DNA from: Benzoatithermus flavus
Lineage (GTDB): Bacteria > Pseudomonadota > Alphaproteobacteria > Geminicoccales > Geminicoccaceae
Length of the DNA stretch: 64,000 bases
Assembly: GCF_037908215.1 (NCBI RefSeq)
Contig: NZ_JBBLZC010000001.1
Span: 310,001 to 374,000, forward strand
Direction of reading: 5' to 3'
In this document: one piece after another, positions 37,278-45,088 of the stretch
Numbering within the stretch: the stretch's first letter is position 1
Layout of the letters: each line of letters opens with the position of its first letter
Made by a program: the position numbers and the translations under genes
Notes under the pieces: model-generated
Database searches by the model: none
Told to the model about the DNA's origin: nothing
Seen by the model: only the letters and a program-made list of their open reading frames with translations

Positions 37278-37602
37278 GTCGGGCCTGCTCCCCCGCACTC
37301 GTTCTCCGGCCGGCGCGCATCACCGCGGCGGAGAATGGGGTTGTTTTTCTTGCTTGTAAATTAAATTTCTTCCTAGGTAACAACGACGCGCCGATCCGTC
37401 ATCTGCCCATCCGCCGGACTCCCCGAGGATAGTTCCGCCATTGCCTTCGACGCTCGAGTCATAGCCGCGCCCTCTTGACAGGTCCCTGCCACCGTCCGAA
37501 GCTGTTCATCTGAAGAAAATACGTTGCTTCCAGGTGAACGCTGCCTGGCATCTCCGAGAGCATCGGAAGCCGCAGACCTGGACCGAAGGGGGGCCAGCTA
37601 GC
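37278..37602. promoter_or_regulatory. 325-base divergent region between folD and the permease locus
   Basis: No gene is recognised. Near folD an inverted repeat TTCTCCG (37302-37308) / CGGAGAA (37329-37335) is followed by an unusually AT-rich island (37341-37383) with the symmetric AAATTAAATTT. A TTGACA lies at 37475-37480 on the plus strand, but no good -10 element follows at the right distance. The region probably carries promoters for both directions. Confidence 0.55.
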
Positions 37603-37932
37603 ATGATGCCGGATCTCGGCGCACGCATCGAGGCCATGTACCGGAGCGATCGGCTCTACGCATGGCTGTTCGTCCTAGCACTTTGGATCGTCGTGGGCTT
37701 CGTGCTCGTCTCGGTATGGGGGCTCGTCGCCGATGCGCGGGTGCAGACCGCGATGACGGCGGGCGCCGTCCTCGTGCTGCTGTTCAACACGGCCTCGATC
37801 GGCGCCATGGTGCGACACTATCACGAGGACAAGGCCTTCATCTACGGCCTCGACATCAAGTACCTGGACGCCCTGGAGGCGCAGCGCCGCAATGCCGCGG
37901 CCCTCATGCGCCCGGTCGAGCGCGGCACCTGA
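37603..37932 (+). CDS. small two-helix membrane protein, first gene of permease locus
   Basis: A 109-residue protein of unknown family with two clear membrane segments (about residues 20-45 and 52-72) and a hydrophilic C-terminal half containing HYHEDKAFIYGLDIKYLDA. Both ends are predicted to be cytoplasmic. The start at 37603 was chosen because the open frame upstream is hydrophilic and lacks a ribosome site; a G-rich stretch precedes the ATG. It begins a tight plus-strand series with two more small membrane proteins and an APC permease, so it may be an accessory subunit of that transporter. I do not recognise homologues. Confidence 0.68.
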   Translation: MMPDLGARIEAMYRSDRLYAWLFVLALWIVVGFVLVSVWGLVADARVQTAMTAGAVLVLLFNTASIGAMVRHYHEDKAFIYGLDIKYLDALEAQRRNAAALMRPVERGT

Positions 37933-37983
37933 GCGGTGCCGCCACGCGAGCGAAACGGCAGAGACTTACCGGGGCAGAAGATC

Positions 37984-38376
37984 ATGGCCATGCGGCGCTA
38001 CGAGCCGCCCCAGCAGGGACGCGCGGGGCAGTTGTTCGATACGGTCTTTCTCGTGATTCTCGTCTATCTGAGCCTGTTCACACCCCTGATCCTGGGCCTG
38101 ACCGGCGGCGGCACCAAGGTCGCCGAGGTCGCCGAGAAGAGCTGGACGGCGCTCGGCCAGAACGCGGTCATGCAGGCGCAGTGGGAGAAGCTTGGCTACA
38201 CGGCGGAGACGGCCGCGGAGATCATCACCAAGCGCTTCGATTACGGCATCAACGTCGTGGCGCTGATCGCCACGGCTGCGATCATCATCGGCTATTTCTG
38301 GTTCGTGCTCAGCTTCTCCGAGAAGGAATATCGCGAGGTCATCGCCGAGAAGTTCGGCGAGACCGGGCGGCGCTGA
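37984..38376 (+). CDS. small two-helix membrane protein, second gene of permease locus
   Basis: A 130-residue protein of unknown family. A short basic N-terminus is followed by a membrane helix (about 20-42), a 50-residue extramembrane part with VAEVAEKSWTALGQNAVMQA, a second helix (about 87-110) and an acidic-basic tail with EKEYREVIAEKFGE. If the N-terminus is inside, the middle part faces the periplasm. Start 37984 gives the best N-terminus; an ATG two codons later is possible. It lies 51 bases after the previous gene and 14 bases before the next. Likely to be a partner of the permease, by position only. Confidence 0.7.
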   Translation: MAMRRYEPPQQGRAGQLFDTVFLVILVYLSLFTPLILGLTGGGTKVAEVAEKSWTALGQNAVMQAQWEKLGYTAETAAEIITKRFDYGINVVALIATAAIIIGYFWFVLSFSEKEYREVIAEKFGETGRR

Positions 38377-38390
38377 GGAGAGGGGGACCG

Positions 38391-38564
38391 ATGAGCGTCT
38401 GGAACCTGCTCGAGTACGCCGCCTGGGCGGCGTCCGCTCTGATCTTTCTCTGGATGGTCCTCGATGCGGTCCGGGTGAGCCGCGACTACAGCGAGGACGT
38501 GCTCCTGTCCTCGCGCGAGGGCGAGGTCGAGCTCGCCGACGAGCTCGAGGCGCGGAGGGACTGA
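38391..38564 (+). CDS. 57-residue single-helix membrane protein
   Basis: A very small protein with one membrane helix at about residues 8-26 (YAAWAASALIFLWMVLDAV) and an acidic cytoplasmic tail ending in LADELEARRD. A strong ribosome site (GAGGAGAGGGGG) precedes the ATG. The permease start follows four bases after the stop, so the two are almost certainly co-translated. The size and topology recall the small subunits that accompany some secondary transporters, but no sequence similarity was recognised. Confidence 0.75.
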   Translation: MSVWNLLEYAAWAASALIFLWMVLDAVRVSRDYSEDVLLSSREGEVELADELEARRD

Positions 38565-38568
38565 ACCC

Positions 38569-39960
38569 ATGGCGACCGTCGTGCAAGAGGCCGCTCCGCA
38601 GCGGCTGACCCTGCTCCGGGTCCTGGGGCCCGGCCATGTCTGGGCTCTGGGTGTCGGGATCGTCCTCGTCGGCGAGTTCATGGGCTGGAACTTCTCCGTC
38701 GCCAAGGGCGGTGCCTTGGGCTCGCTCATCGCCTGCTGGATCATCGGCCTGCTCTACACCTGCGTGGCGATGATCGATTCCGAGGTCACCTCGACCGTGG
38801 CCGCGGCCGGCGGGCAGTATGCCCAGGCCAAGCACATCATCGGCCCCTTGATGGCGTTCAACGTCGGCCTCTACCTCGTCATGGCCTACACCATGCTGGA
38901 AGCCGGCGACGCCCTCATCGTGGGCGACCTCGTCAAGGCCGCGGCTGCCCAGGCGGGCCACGCCGATCTCGACACCAAGCCGTTCGCGCTGCTGGCGATA
39001 GCACTTCTGGCGCTCCTCAATTACCGCGGCGTCTTCATGACGCTCACGGTCAACTTCGTCATCACCGCGATCGCGTTCGTCTCGATCGTCGCCCTGTTCA
39101 TCGGCACCCAGCCCTGGAACCCGGGTGCGGCTCTGTTCCACCGCGACCTTCTCGTGGATCTGCCCTATGGCTGGATCGGCGTCATCGCCTCGTTCCAGTT
39201 CGGCATCTGGTACTATCTCGGCATCGAGGGCACCTGCCAGGCAGCCGAGGAGGTGCGCTCGCCGGCGCGCTCCTTGCCCTTCGGCACGATGAGCGGGATC
39301 ATCACCCTCCTGATCGCGGCCTCGCTCACCTGGTACGTGGCCGCGGGCATCCTGCCCTGGGAGTATCTGGGCCAAGCTTACACGCCACTCTACGACGCCG
39401 CGCGGCTCACGGGCTCGACCTTCCTCACCGTGTTCCTGTTCGTGGGCACGCTGTTCTCGGCGGTGGCCTCGGCCAACGGCTGCATCAACGACGCCGCGCG
39501 CGCCTGGTTCTCGATGGGCCGCGACCGCTACATGCCGATCTGGTTCGGCGCGGTGCATCCGCGCTACCGGACACCCTACCGCTCGATTCTGTTCCTGATC
39601 CCGATCGCGGCCTCGTTCGCCTTCACCGGCCTTCTGGACCAGGTGATCACTTTCTCGATCCTCTCCGGGCTCCTGGGCTACACCTTCATGCCGATCAACA
39701 TGTGGCGCTTCCGGAAGAAGTGGCCCCTGGGCTCGATCAAGCGCGGCTACGTCCATCCCTTCCATCCGCTGCCGGCGGTGGTGCTCCTCGTCTTGTGCAT
39801 CACCACGTTCTTCGCGACCTTCCTCGGCTACGGGCCGCAGCTCATCGCCATGATGTGCTTCTACATCATCGCCTCGGCATGGTTCGCCTTCCATCGCTAC
39901 AAGTACGTCCGGCGCGGCGATCAGTTCACCATGCCCTGGCCCCGGCCCGCGGGCTACTGA
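38569..39960 (+). CDS. APC superfamily permease (amino acid / ethanolamine type)
   Basis: A 463-residue permease with about twelve membrane helices. The first helix region has the glycine-rich GHVWALGVGIVLVGEFMGWN, typical of ethanolamine and amino-acid APC carriers. Helix 6 includes FGIWYYLGIEGTCQAAEEVR, which resembles the substrate-site helix. Length is normal for the family. It would import an amine or amino acid with protons or sodium. Three small membrane proteins precede it and a UspA protein follows 14 bases later. Because the locus diverges from folD and the N-methylglutamate genes, methylamine or another short amine is an attractive substrate, but this is inference; ethanolamine or amino acids are equally compatible with the sequence. 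Confidence 0.88.
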   Translation: MATVVQEAAPQRLTLLRVLGPGHVWALGVGIVLVGEFMGWNFSVAKGGALGSLIACWIIGLLYTCVAMIDSEVTSTVAAAGGQYAQAKHIIGPLMAFNVGLYLVMAYTMLEAGDALIVGDLVKAAAAQAGHADLDTKPFALLAIALLALLNYRGVFMTLTVNFVITAIAFVSIVALFIGTQPWNPGAALFHRDLLVDLPYGWIGVIASFQFGIWYYLGIEGTCQAAEEVRSPARSLPFGTMSGIITLLIAASLTWYVAAGILPWEYLGQAYTPLYDAARLTGSTFLTVFLFVGTLFSAVASANGCINDAARAWFSMGRDRYMPIWFGAVHPRYRTPYRSILFLIPIAASFAFTGLLDQVITFSILSGLLGYTFMPINMWRFRKKWPLGSIKRGYVHPFHPLPAVVLLVLCITTFFATFLGYGPQLIAMMCFYIIASAWFAFHRYKYVRRGDQFTMPWPRPAGY

Positions 39961-39974
39961 GGGAGGGATCACCG

Positions 39975-40406
39975 ATGCTGACCCGGATCTTGTGCGCCAC
40001 CGACGGCTCGCGCGTCTCGGAGCGGGCGGTGGCCTTCGCGGTGGAGCTCGCCAAGCGCTGCAAGGCTCCTCTCACCTTCCTCACCGTCATCACGGTCTCG
40101 GCCGAGACGGCCGCCCGCAGCCCGTTCTGGGACACGAACCTCCTCGATGCCGGAGCGGCGCAAACGCGCCACGAGCTCGCCGCGGCCGCGCGGCTCGCGA
40201 GCGAAAGCGGGCTCGCCGGGGTCGACTACGCCACGGTGCAGGGCCGGCACATCGGCAAGGCCATCGCCTACTATGCCCACGAGCACGGCTACGATCACAT
40301 CGTGATGGGCAGCCACGGCGCCACCGGCATCGAGCGGCTGATGCTGGGCTCGGTGGCCTCGGACGTGGTGGCGGCGGCGCACTGCCCCGTCACCGTCGTG
40401 CGCTGA
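39975..40406 (+). CDS. universal stress protein UspA family
   Basis: A 143-residue single-domain Usp protein. The N-terminal ILCATDGSRVSERAVAFA and the C-terminal GSHGATGIERLMLGSVA contain the G-2x-G-9x-G-S pattern of the ATP-binding subgroup. Usp domains are found attached to or next to transporters, where they are thought to regulate flux according to nucleotide level. It follows the permease after 14 bases with a GGGAGGGA ribosome site, so it is probably part of the transporter operon and not a general stress protein. Cytosolic. Confidence 0.9.
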   Translation: MLTRILCATDGSRVSERAVAFAVELAKRCKAPLTFLTVITVSAETAARSPFWDTNLLDAGAAQTRHELAAAARLASESGLAGVDYATVQGRHIGKAIAYYAHEHGYDHIVMGSHGATGIERLMLGSVASDVVAAAHCPVTVVR

Positions 40407-40426
40407 GCGAAGGAGCGCCGCCCGCC

Positions 40427-41137
40427 ATGCCGCTCGCGGCCGCCGGCCTGCTCCTTGCGATCCCTGCCGCCGTCGCCCTGGTGCACGCCTGGCGGCGGGA
40501 GCAGCGCCGGGCGCGGGCGTGGCGGGCGGAGCTGTTCGCCGATGCGCTGGACCTGATCGAAGGACCGGCGCTCCGTCAGGACGGGCTCGACTATCCCGTC
40601 CTGCGGGGCCGCTGGCAGGGCCTCGCGGTGGAGCTGAAGCCGATCGCCGACACGGTGGCCATGCGCAAGCTTCCCTCGCTCTGGCTGCAGGTGACGCTCA
40701 CGGCACCTACCGGTGCCTCGGGCATCGCCGACGTGCTGCTGCGACCGCTCGGCGTCGAGTACTGGTCGCCCGCCTCCGACCTGCCGGTGAGCGTGCCGAC
40801 ACCCGCCTCTCTGCCCGAGACGGCCCAGATCCGGCTCGACCACGAGGGTGCCGCGAGCCTCCTGCCGCTCGTTGCCGCCCACGCGGCGCTCCTCGCCCGG
40901 CCGGCCACGAAGGAGCTCCTGATCACGCCCAAGGGTGTGCGCCTCGTCGTCCAGCTCGCCGAGGCCGAGCGCGGCAGCTATCTTCTGTTCCGCGAGGCGC
41001 GGTTTGCGATCCGACGGATCGAGCGGGCCGCTCTCGAGGAGATGCTCGTCGCGACCGCCCGGATCCTCGAAGATGTGCGCCGGGCCATGGCAGGAAGGAA
41101 CGATGGCTACCGCCCGACGCTCGATGCAGCGGCCTGA
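40427..41137 (+). CDS. membrane-anchored hypothetical protein
   Basis: A 236-residue protein of unknown family. A short N-terminal hydrophobic segment (about 3-20) is followed by an arginine-rich stretch and then a soluble domain to the end, containing LPSLWLQVTLTAP, VEYWSPASDLPV and a C-terminal helical region. The N-terminus could be a signal anchor, placing the domain in the cytoplasm because of the basic residues after the helix. AAGGAG precedes the ATG. It follows uspA after 20 bases and overlaps the next gene by 35 bases. No function recognised. Confidence 0.75.
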   Translation: MPLAAAGLLLAIPAAVALVHAWRREQRRARAWRAELFADALDLIEGPALRQDGLDYPVLRGRWQGLAVELKPIADTVAMRKLPSLWLQVTLTAPTGASGIADVLLRPLGVEYWSPASDLPVSVPTPASLPETAQIRLDHEGAASLLPLVAAHAALLARPATKELLITPKGVRLVVQLAEAERGSYLLFREARFAIRRIERAALEEMLVATARILEDVRRAMAGRNDGYRPTLDAAA

Positions 41138-41423
41138 AGCCCGCCCGCCGCAGCCCCTTCTCGTGCTGGCCGTGGCGATCGTGCTGCCCGGCTGCGGCCA
41201 TCTCCTGCTCGGCCTGCAGCAGCGGGCGATGATGTTCCTGTTCTTCATCGTCCTGCTCGGCCTCGTCACCTACCATCTGACGACACCCGAGCATTCCTTC
41301 CTCGGCCGCTACGCCGGGGGCCTCTTCGTCTACGCGATCTCGCTCACCGACGCCTACAAGCTCGCCCGTATGCGCTTCGAGCGCTGGCGCTCGGGGCAGG
41401 CGCCGGCCGTGCCGCCGCGCTGA
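41103..41423 (+). CDS. small hydrophobic membrane protein
   Basis: A 106-residue protein with two or three membrane segments (about 20-37, 43-58 and 70-85). The PGCGHLLLGLQQRAMMFLFF stretch resembles the PGxGH...G...R pattern of small membrane proteins of unknown role. GGAAGGAA precedes the ATG. It overlaps the end of the previous gene by 35 bases in another frame, and closes the permease locus. Its function is not recognised. Confidence 0.75.
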   Translation: MATARRSMQRPEARPPQPLLVLAVAIVLPGCGHLLLGLQQRAMMFLFFIVLLGLVTYHLTTPEHSFLGRYAGGLFVYAISLTDAYKLARMRFERWRSGQAPAVPPR

Positions 41424-41507
41424 GCCCCGACCCGGCCGTCGATCGAGCCCACGAGCCGCCATCTCCTCCTTGCCGCTATGGCTGGCGAGGACGTATCCTG
41501 ACGGGCT

Positions 41508-41523
41508 TTCACATTGGTGTGAA
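41508..41523. promoter_or_regulatory. inverted repeat, candidate operator before the fused kinase-regulator gene
   Basis: TTCACATTGGTGTGAA has perfect six-base arms with a four-base spacer, 19 bases upstream of the preferred ATG of the following gene. It could be a binding site for that gene's own LuxR-type domain or another regulator, or a small RNA hairpin in the leader. No biochemical support. Confidence 0.4.
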
Positions 41524-41542
41524 GGCGGCGGTCCGGAAGAAG

Positions 41543-44314
41543 ATGGACGAGGATGGCGACGAGTCCGGCCAGGGAGCGCCGGGCCGGAATCCCCAGCTCC
41601 AGGCCCGGACGCGATCGGCCGGGGTGGACGACAGGCGCGAGCCCGAGGCGACTACCGCGCGCAACCGGGAGCTCGAAGCGGCATGCGCGACGCTCGCCGA
41701 GCGCTGCCGGGCCGCCGAGGAGGCGCTGCACCGAAGCGAGGAGCATCGCCGTCTCCTGGCGCAGGCGATCGAAGGCGTCATCTACGATCTGGACCTGTCC
41801 ACTTCGCAGGCCCGGCACTCCGAAGGGCTCCTCGACCTCGTCGGCATCCGGCCCGACGAGGCTCCCTCCAGCCCGGAATGGTGGATGCGCCTCATCCACC
41901 CCGAAGACCTCCCGATGGTCGAGCAGGCCACGCGCGCGTTCCTGTCCGGCTCGGCCGAGCAGATGGCCCTGGAATATCGCGTCCGGCATCGCGACGGGCA
42001 CTGGATTCACGTCTGGGACCGAAGCTCCATGCTGCGCGACCCGGACGGCCGCCCGCTCCGCCTGGTCGGGGTCGTGACCGACATCACGGACCGAAAGCAG
42101 GCCGAGGAGGCGCTTCGGGAAAGCGAGGTGCGTTTTCGCTGCGCCATCGAGGAGGCGCCGATCCCGGTCATGATGTACGCCGAGACCGGCGAGCTCCTGG
42201 CCATGAGCCGAACAGTGACGCAGATCACCGGCTACTCCCGGGAAGAGCTCACGGACCTCGATGCCTGGCTGCGGCTCGCCTATGGCGAGCGCGCCGACGA
42301 GATCAGAGAGATCGTTCGAGCGCACTTCGAGAAGAGGAGCGCGTTTCCCGAAGCCGAGTTCGTCATTCGGACGGCGAGCGGCGAGGAGCGCACGTGGCAA
42401 TTCACGGCAGGCAAGCCCGACCGCCTCGCCGACGGGCGCCGCTACACCGTCGCCTTCGCCATGGACGTCACCGAGCGCAAGCAGGCCGAGCGGACCTGCC
42501 AGCAGGCCAAGGAAGCGGCCGAGCGGGCCAACGCGGCCAAGTCGCGCTTCCTCGCCGCTGCGAGCCACGATCTGCGGCAACCGCTCCAAGCACTCGATCT
42601 CCAGCGCGCCATTCTCGCGCGCAAGATCGCCGATCCCGAGCTGCTGGAGACCTTGCGGGAGCTGGGCCTGTCGATCGACGTGATGCGCAACACCCTCGAC
42701 ACCCTGCTCGACCTGAGCCAGCTCGAGACCGGGGCGATCAGGCCCGAGATCCGCGAGTTCGACCTCGAGGGGCTGTTCCAGCGGATCGGCAGCGAGTTCC
42801 GGCAGCTCGCTGCCGCCAAGAGGCTCGAGCTCACCGTGGTGCCGACTTCGGTGATCGTGCGCAGCGATCCGCGCCTGCTCGAGCGGGTCCTGCAGAATCT
42901 CGTCTCCAATGCCATCAAGTATACCCGAGCCGGCAGGATCCTGCTCGGCTGCCGGCATCGCGGCGGGAAGGCACGGATCGAGGTCTGGGATACCGGCATC
43001 GGCATCGCAAAGGATCAGATCGAGGCGATCTTCGAGGAGTTCTACCAAGTCGCCAACCCGGCGCGCGAGCGCCGGTTCGGCCTGGGACTGGGCCTGTCGA
43101 TCGCGCAGGCGGCTGCCGAGCTTCTCGGCAGCCGCCTTTCCGTACGCTCGACCGTCGGCAAGGGCTCGGTGTTCTCCCTGGAGGTGCCGCTCGTCCGTCG
43201 TGCCGAGCCGGGGGAGCCGCTGCCGCGCGGCAGCCGGGCGAGCGCCGACGTCGAGAATCTCTCGGCCACGATTCTCCTCGTCGAGGACGATGCGGCGATC
43301 TGCGGCGGCTTGCGGGCGCTGCTCGAACTCGAGGGTTATGCCGTCACGGCGGTTGCGGGCGGCCGCGAGGCGCTGGCGCTGGTCGAGCAGGGAATCTGCC
43401 GACCGGGCCTGGTGATCGCCGACCAGAACCTGCCGGGCGACCTTTCCGGCGTGGAGACGGTGCGGCGCCTGCGCCGCCTGCTCGGGTCGCGCCATCTGCC
43501 GGCGCTGATCGTCACGGGCGATGTCCTACCCGAGCATCTGGCGGCGATCCGGCTGGCAGCGCTGCCGTATCTTACAAAACCGGTCGATCCGAACGAGCTG
43601 CAGATCGTCATCCGCAGCCTGATCGGGCGCAGCGCCGGCACAGCCGCCATCCGAGCTGCCGTGCCACGGTCACGCAGCGAGTCGACCATCCGCAGCATCG
43701 GGCCCAGCGTCTTCATCGTCGAGGACCATCCGGCCCAGGCACGATCCTTGCGCAACCTGCTCGCCATGGCCGGCCACCCCGCAGCAATCTTTGCCAGCGC
43801 CGAGGAATTCCTGCGTGCCTATCGCCCTGGCACGCCGGCGTGCCTGATCGTCGACATCCATCTTCCGGGCATGAGCGGACTCGAGCTGCAGCGGGAGCTG
43901 ACCCGCCGAGGCGATGGGCCGCCCTGTATCTTCATCACCGGCCGAGGCGAGCTGGCACAGGTCGTCCAGGCCATGCGGGAAGGCGCCGCCGACTTTCTGA
44001 TCAAGCCGGTCGGCGGGGAAGAGCTGCTGGCGAGCGTGAACCGGGCGCTGGAGCATGTCCGCTCGCCCGAGACGGTGGATACCCTGGAGGCGGCGGACCC
44101 GCTGAGCCGGCTGACCGCGCGCGAGCGCGAGGTGGTCGAGCTCGTCGCCGCCGGCCTGCCCAACAAGGAGGTGGCGTACCGGCTCGGAATCAGCCAGCGC
44201 ACCGTGGAGGGCCATAGGGCGCGCGCCATGCACAAGCTCGAGATCCGCACGCTGGCCGAGCTGGTTCGCCTGCTGCTCGCTTCGGGCCCCGGCGTGCGCC
44301 AGGATATCGTCTGA
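41543..44314 (+). CDS. fused sensor kinase and regulator: PAS-PAS-HisKA-HATPase-REC-REC-LuxR
   Basis: A 923-residue soluble protein that joins sensor, kinase and DNA-binding output in one chain. After a coiled N-terminus (about 35-75) come two PAS domains (about 75-190 and 195-315), HisKA with H342 in the variant box ASHDLRQPLQAL, an HATPase (to about 570), a first receiver with D627 in IADQNLPG, a second receiver of the FixJ type with D771 in VDIHLPGMSG, and a LuxR/FixJ helix-turn-helix from about 857 (LTAREREVVELVAAG, ISQRTVEGHRARAMHKL). In most bacteria these parts are separate proteins. The start at 41543 is preferred because GGAAG is well placed; a GTG at 41519 is also in frame but lies inside the inverted repeat. 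Confidence 0.9.
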   Translation: MDEDGDESGQGAPGRNPQLQARTRSAGVDDRREPEATTARNRELEAACATLAERCRAAEEALHRSEEHRRLLAQAIEGVIYDLDLSTSQARHSEGLLDLVGIRPDEAPSSPEWWMRLIHPEDLPMVEQATRAFLSGSAEQMALEYRVRHRDGHWIHVWDRSSMLRDPDGRPLRLVGVVTDITDRKQAEEALRESEVRFRCAIEEAPIPVMMYAETGELLAMSRTVTQITGYSREELTDLDAWLRLAYGERADEIREIVRAHFEKRSAFPEAEFVIRTASGEERTWQFTAGKPDRLADGRRYTVAFAMDVTERKQAERTCQQAKEAAERANAAKSRFLAAASHDLRQPLQALDLQRAILARKIADPELLETLRELGLSIDVMRNTLDTLLDLSQLETGAIRPEIREFDLEGLFQRIGSEFRQLAAAKRLELTVVPTSVIVRSDPRLLERVLQNLVSNAIKYTRAGRILLGCRHRGGKARIEVWDTGIGIAKDQIEAIFEEFYQVANPARERRFGLGLGLSIAQAAAELLGSRLSVRSTVGKGSVFSLEVPLVRRAEPGEPLPRGSRASADVENLSATILLVEDDAAICGGLRALLELEGYAVTAVAGGREALALVEQGICRPGLVIADQNLPGDLSGVETVRRLRRLLGSRHLPALIVTGDVLPEHLAAIRLAALPYLTKPVDPNELQIVIRSLIGRSAGTAAIRAAVPRSRSESTIRSIGPSVFIVEDHPAQARSLRNLLAMAGHPAAIFASAEEFLRAYRPGTPACLIVDIHLPGMSGLELQRELTRRGDGPPCIFITGRGELAQVVQAMREGAADFLIKPVGGEELLASVNRALEHVRSPETVDTLEAADPLSRLTAREREVVELVAAGLPNKEVAYRLGISQRTVEGHRARAMHKLEIRTLAELVRLLLASGPGVRQDIV

Positions 44315-44625
44315 TTGGCCCTGAACGTCCAAGATGCGCAATCAAGGCTGCCTTACGCTTCCAACGCTCGACGCGCGTAAGAATCCCTACGTACAATCCA
44401 CGGATTTCATCAGGCGCTCATGATGGGTAGGGGTTGGTATACGGGTCCGACCGATCCGTGGCCAAGGATCAGGGGGCAGCTCCGCAAGGCTGGGCACGAG
44501 CGGGAGGAAAAGGAGGCCGGGCCGGACTTCGCCCACCGACGACGGCGGCCGCGAGGCCGGCTCGGCCTTCCCTGTCTGGTTTCGGGCCGAGATCATCCTC
44601 GCCGATCACGGGAGACATCGCGGCC
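44315..44625. other. 311-base region downstream of the fused kinase-regulator
   Basis: No gene is recognised. Arms CCCTAC (44385-44390) and GTAGGG (44427-44432) are inverted repeats about 36 bases apart, and the minus strand reads TACCCAT there, a NarL/FixJ-like heptamer. This region probably contains the promoter of the small helical protein gene; a link to the neighbouring LuxR-type output domain is conceivable but unproven. Confidence 0.4.
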
Positions 44626-44985
44626 ATGCGCCGGATGAGAATGGAAAGCGACGCAGCGACGATTCAACTCCACGGCGAGATTGCGCGGCTGATGACGCGT
44701 ACGACCGAGAGCTATCTGATCGGGCAGATCGCCGAGCTGCAGGCCGATCTCGTCGAGATACGCCGGATCAGGGCCGGCCTCGTCCGAACGGCCAGGGTTT
44801 TCGCCGACGGCCGACGAGCACAGGTCAAGCGTCGTATCGCCGACATCGAGGCACGCATAGCGCAGCAGTGCCAGCTGATCGCGACCCAGGCCGCGGCCGG
44901 CCTCGACACCACGGCCTCGGAAGCGCTGCTGCAGGATCTGGAACGCGTCCTGGAGCTGACCCGCACCTGCTACCGGCTGCTGTAG
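44626..44985 (+). CDS. small helical (coiled-coil) hypothetical protein
   Basis: A 119-residue protein, almost entirely helical by composition, with heptad-like spacing through LIGQIAELQADLVEIRRIR and VKRRIADIEARIAQQCQL. No membrane or signal segment. Three ATG codons lie within six residues; 44626 has GGGAG about 11-12 bases upstream. It follows the fused kinase-regulator and precedes the zinc dehydrogenase, all on the same strand, but a 311-base gap argues for its own promoter. No family recognised. It may be a small regulator or an oligomerising scaffold. Confidence 0.65.
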   Translation: MRRMRMESDAATIQLHGEIARLMTRTTESYLIGQIAELQADLVEIRRIRAGLVRTARVFADGRRAQVKRRIADIEARIAQQCQLIATQAAAGLDTTASEALLQDLERVLELTRTCYRLL

Positions 44986-45088
44986 CCGGACGGCTGCCGC
45001 CTCCGCGACCGCACGCCGGAACCTGCCTTCCGCCTGGGGCGTTCACGCCCAATCCAGGCCGTCCGGGCCGGGACGATCGGAGGGAAGC

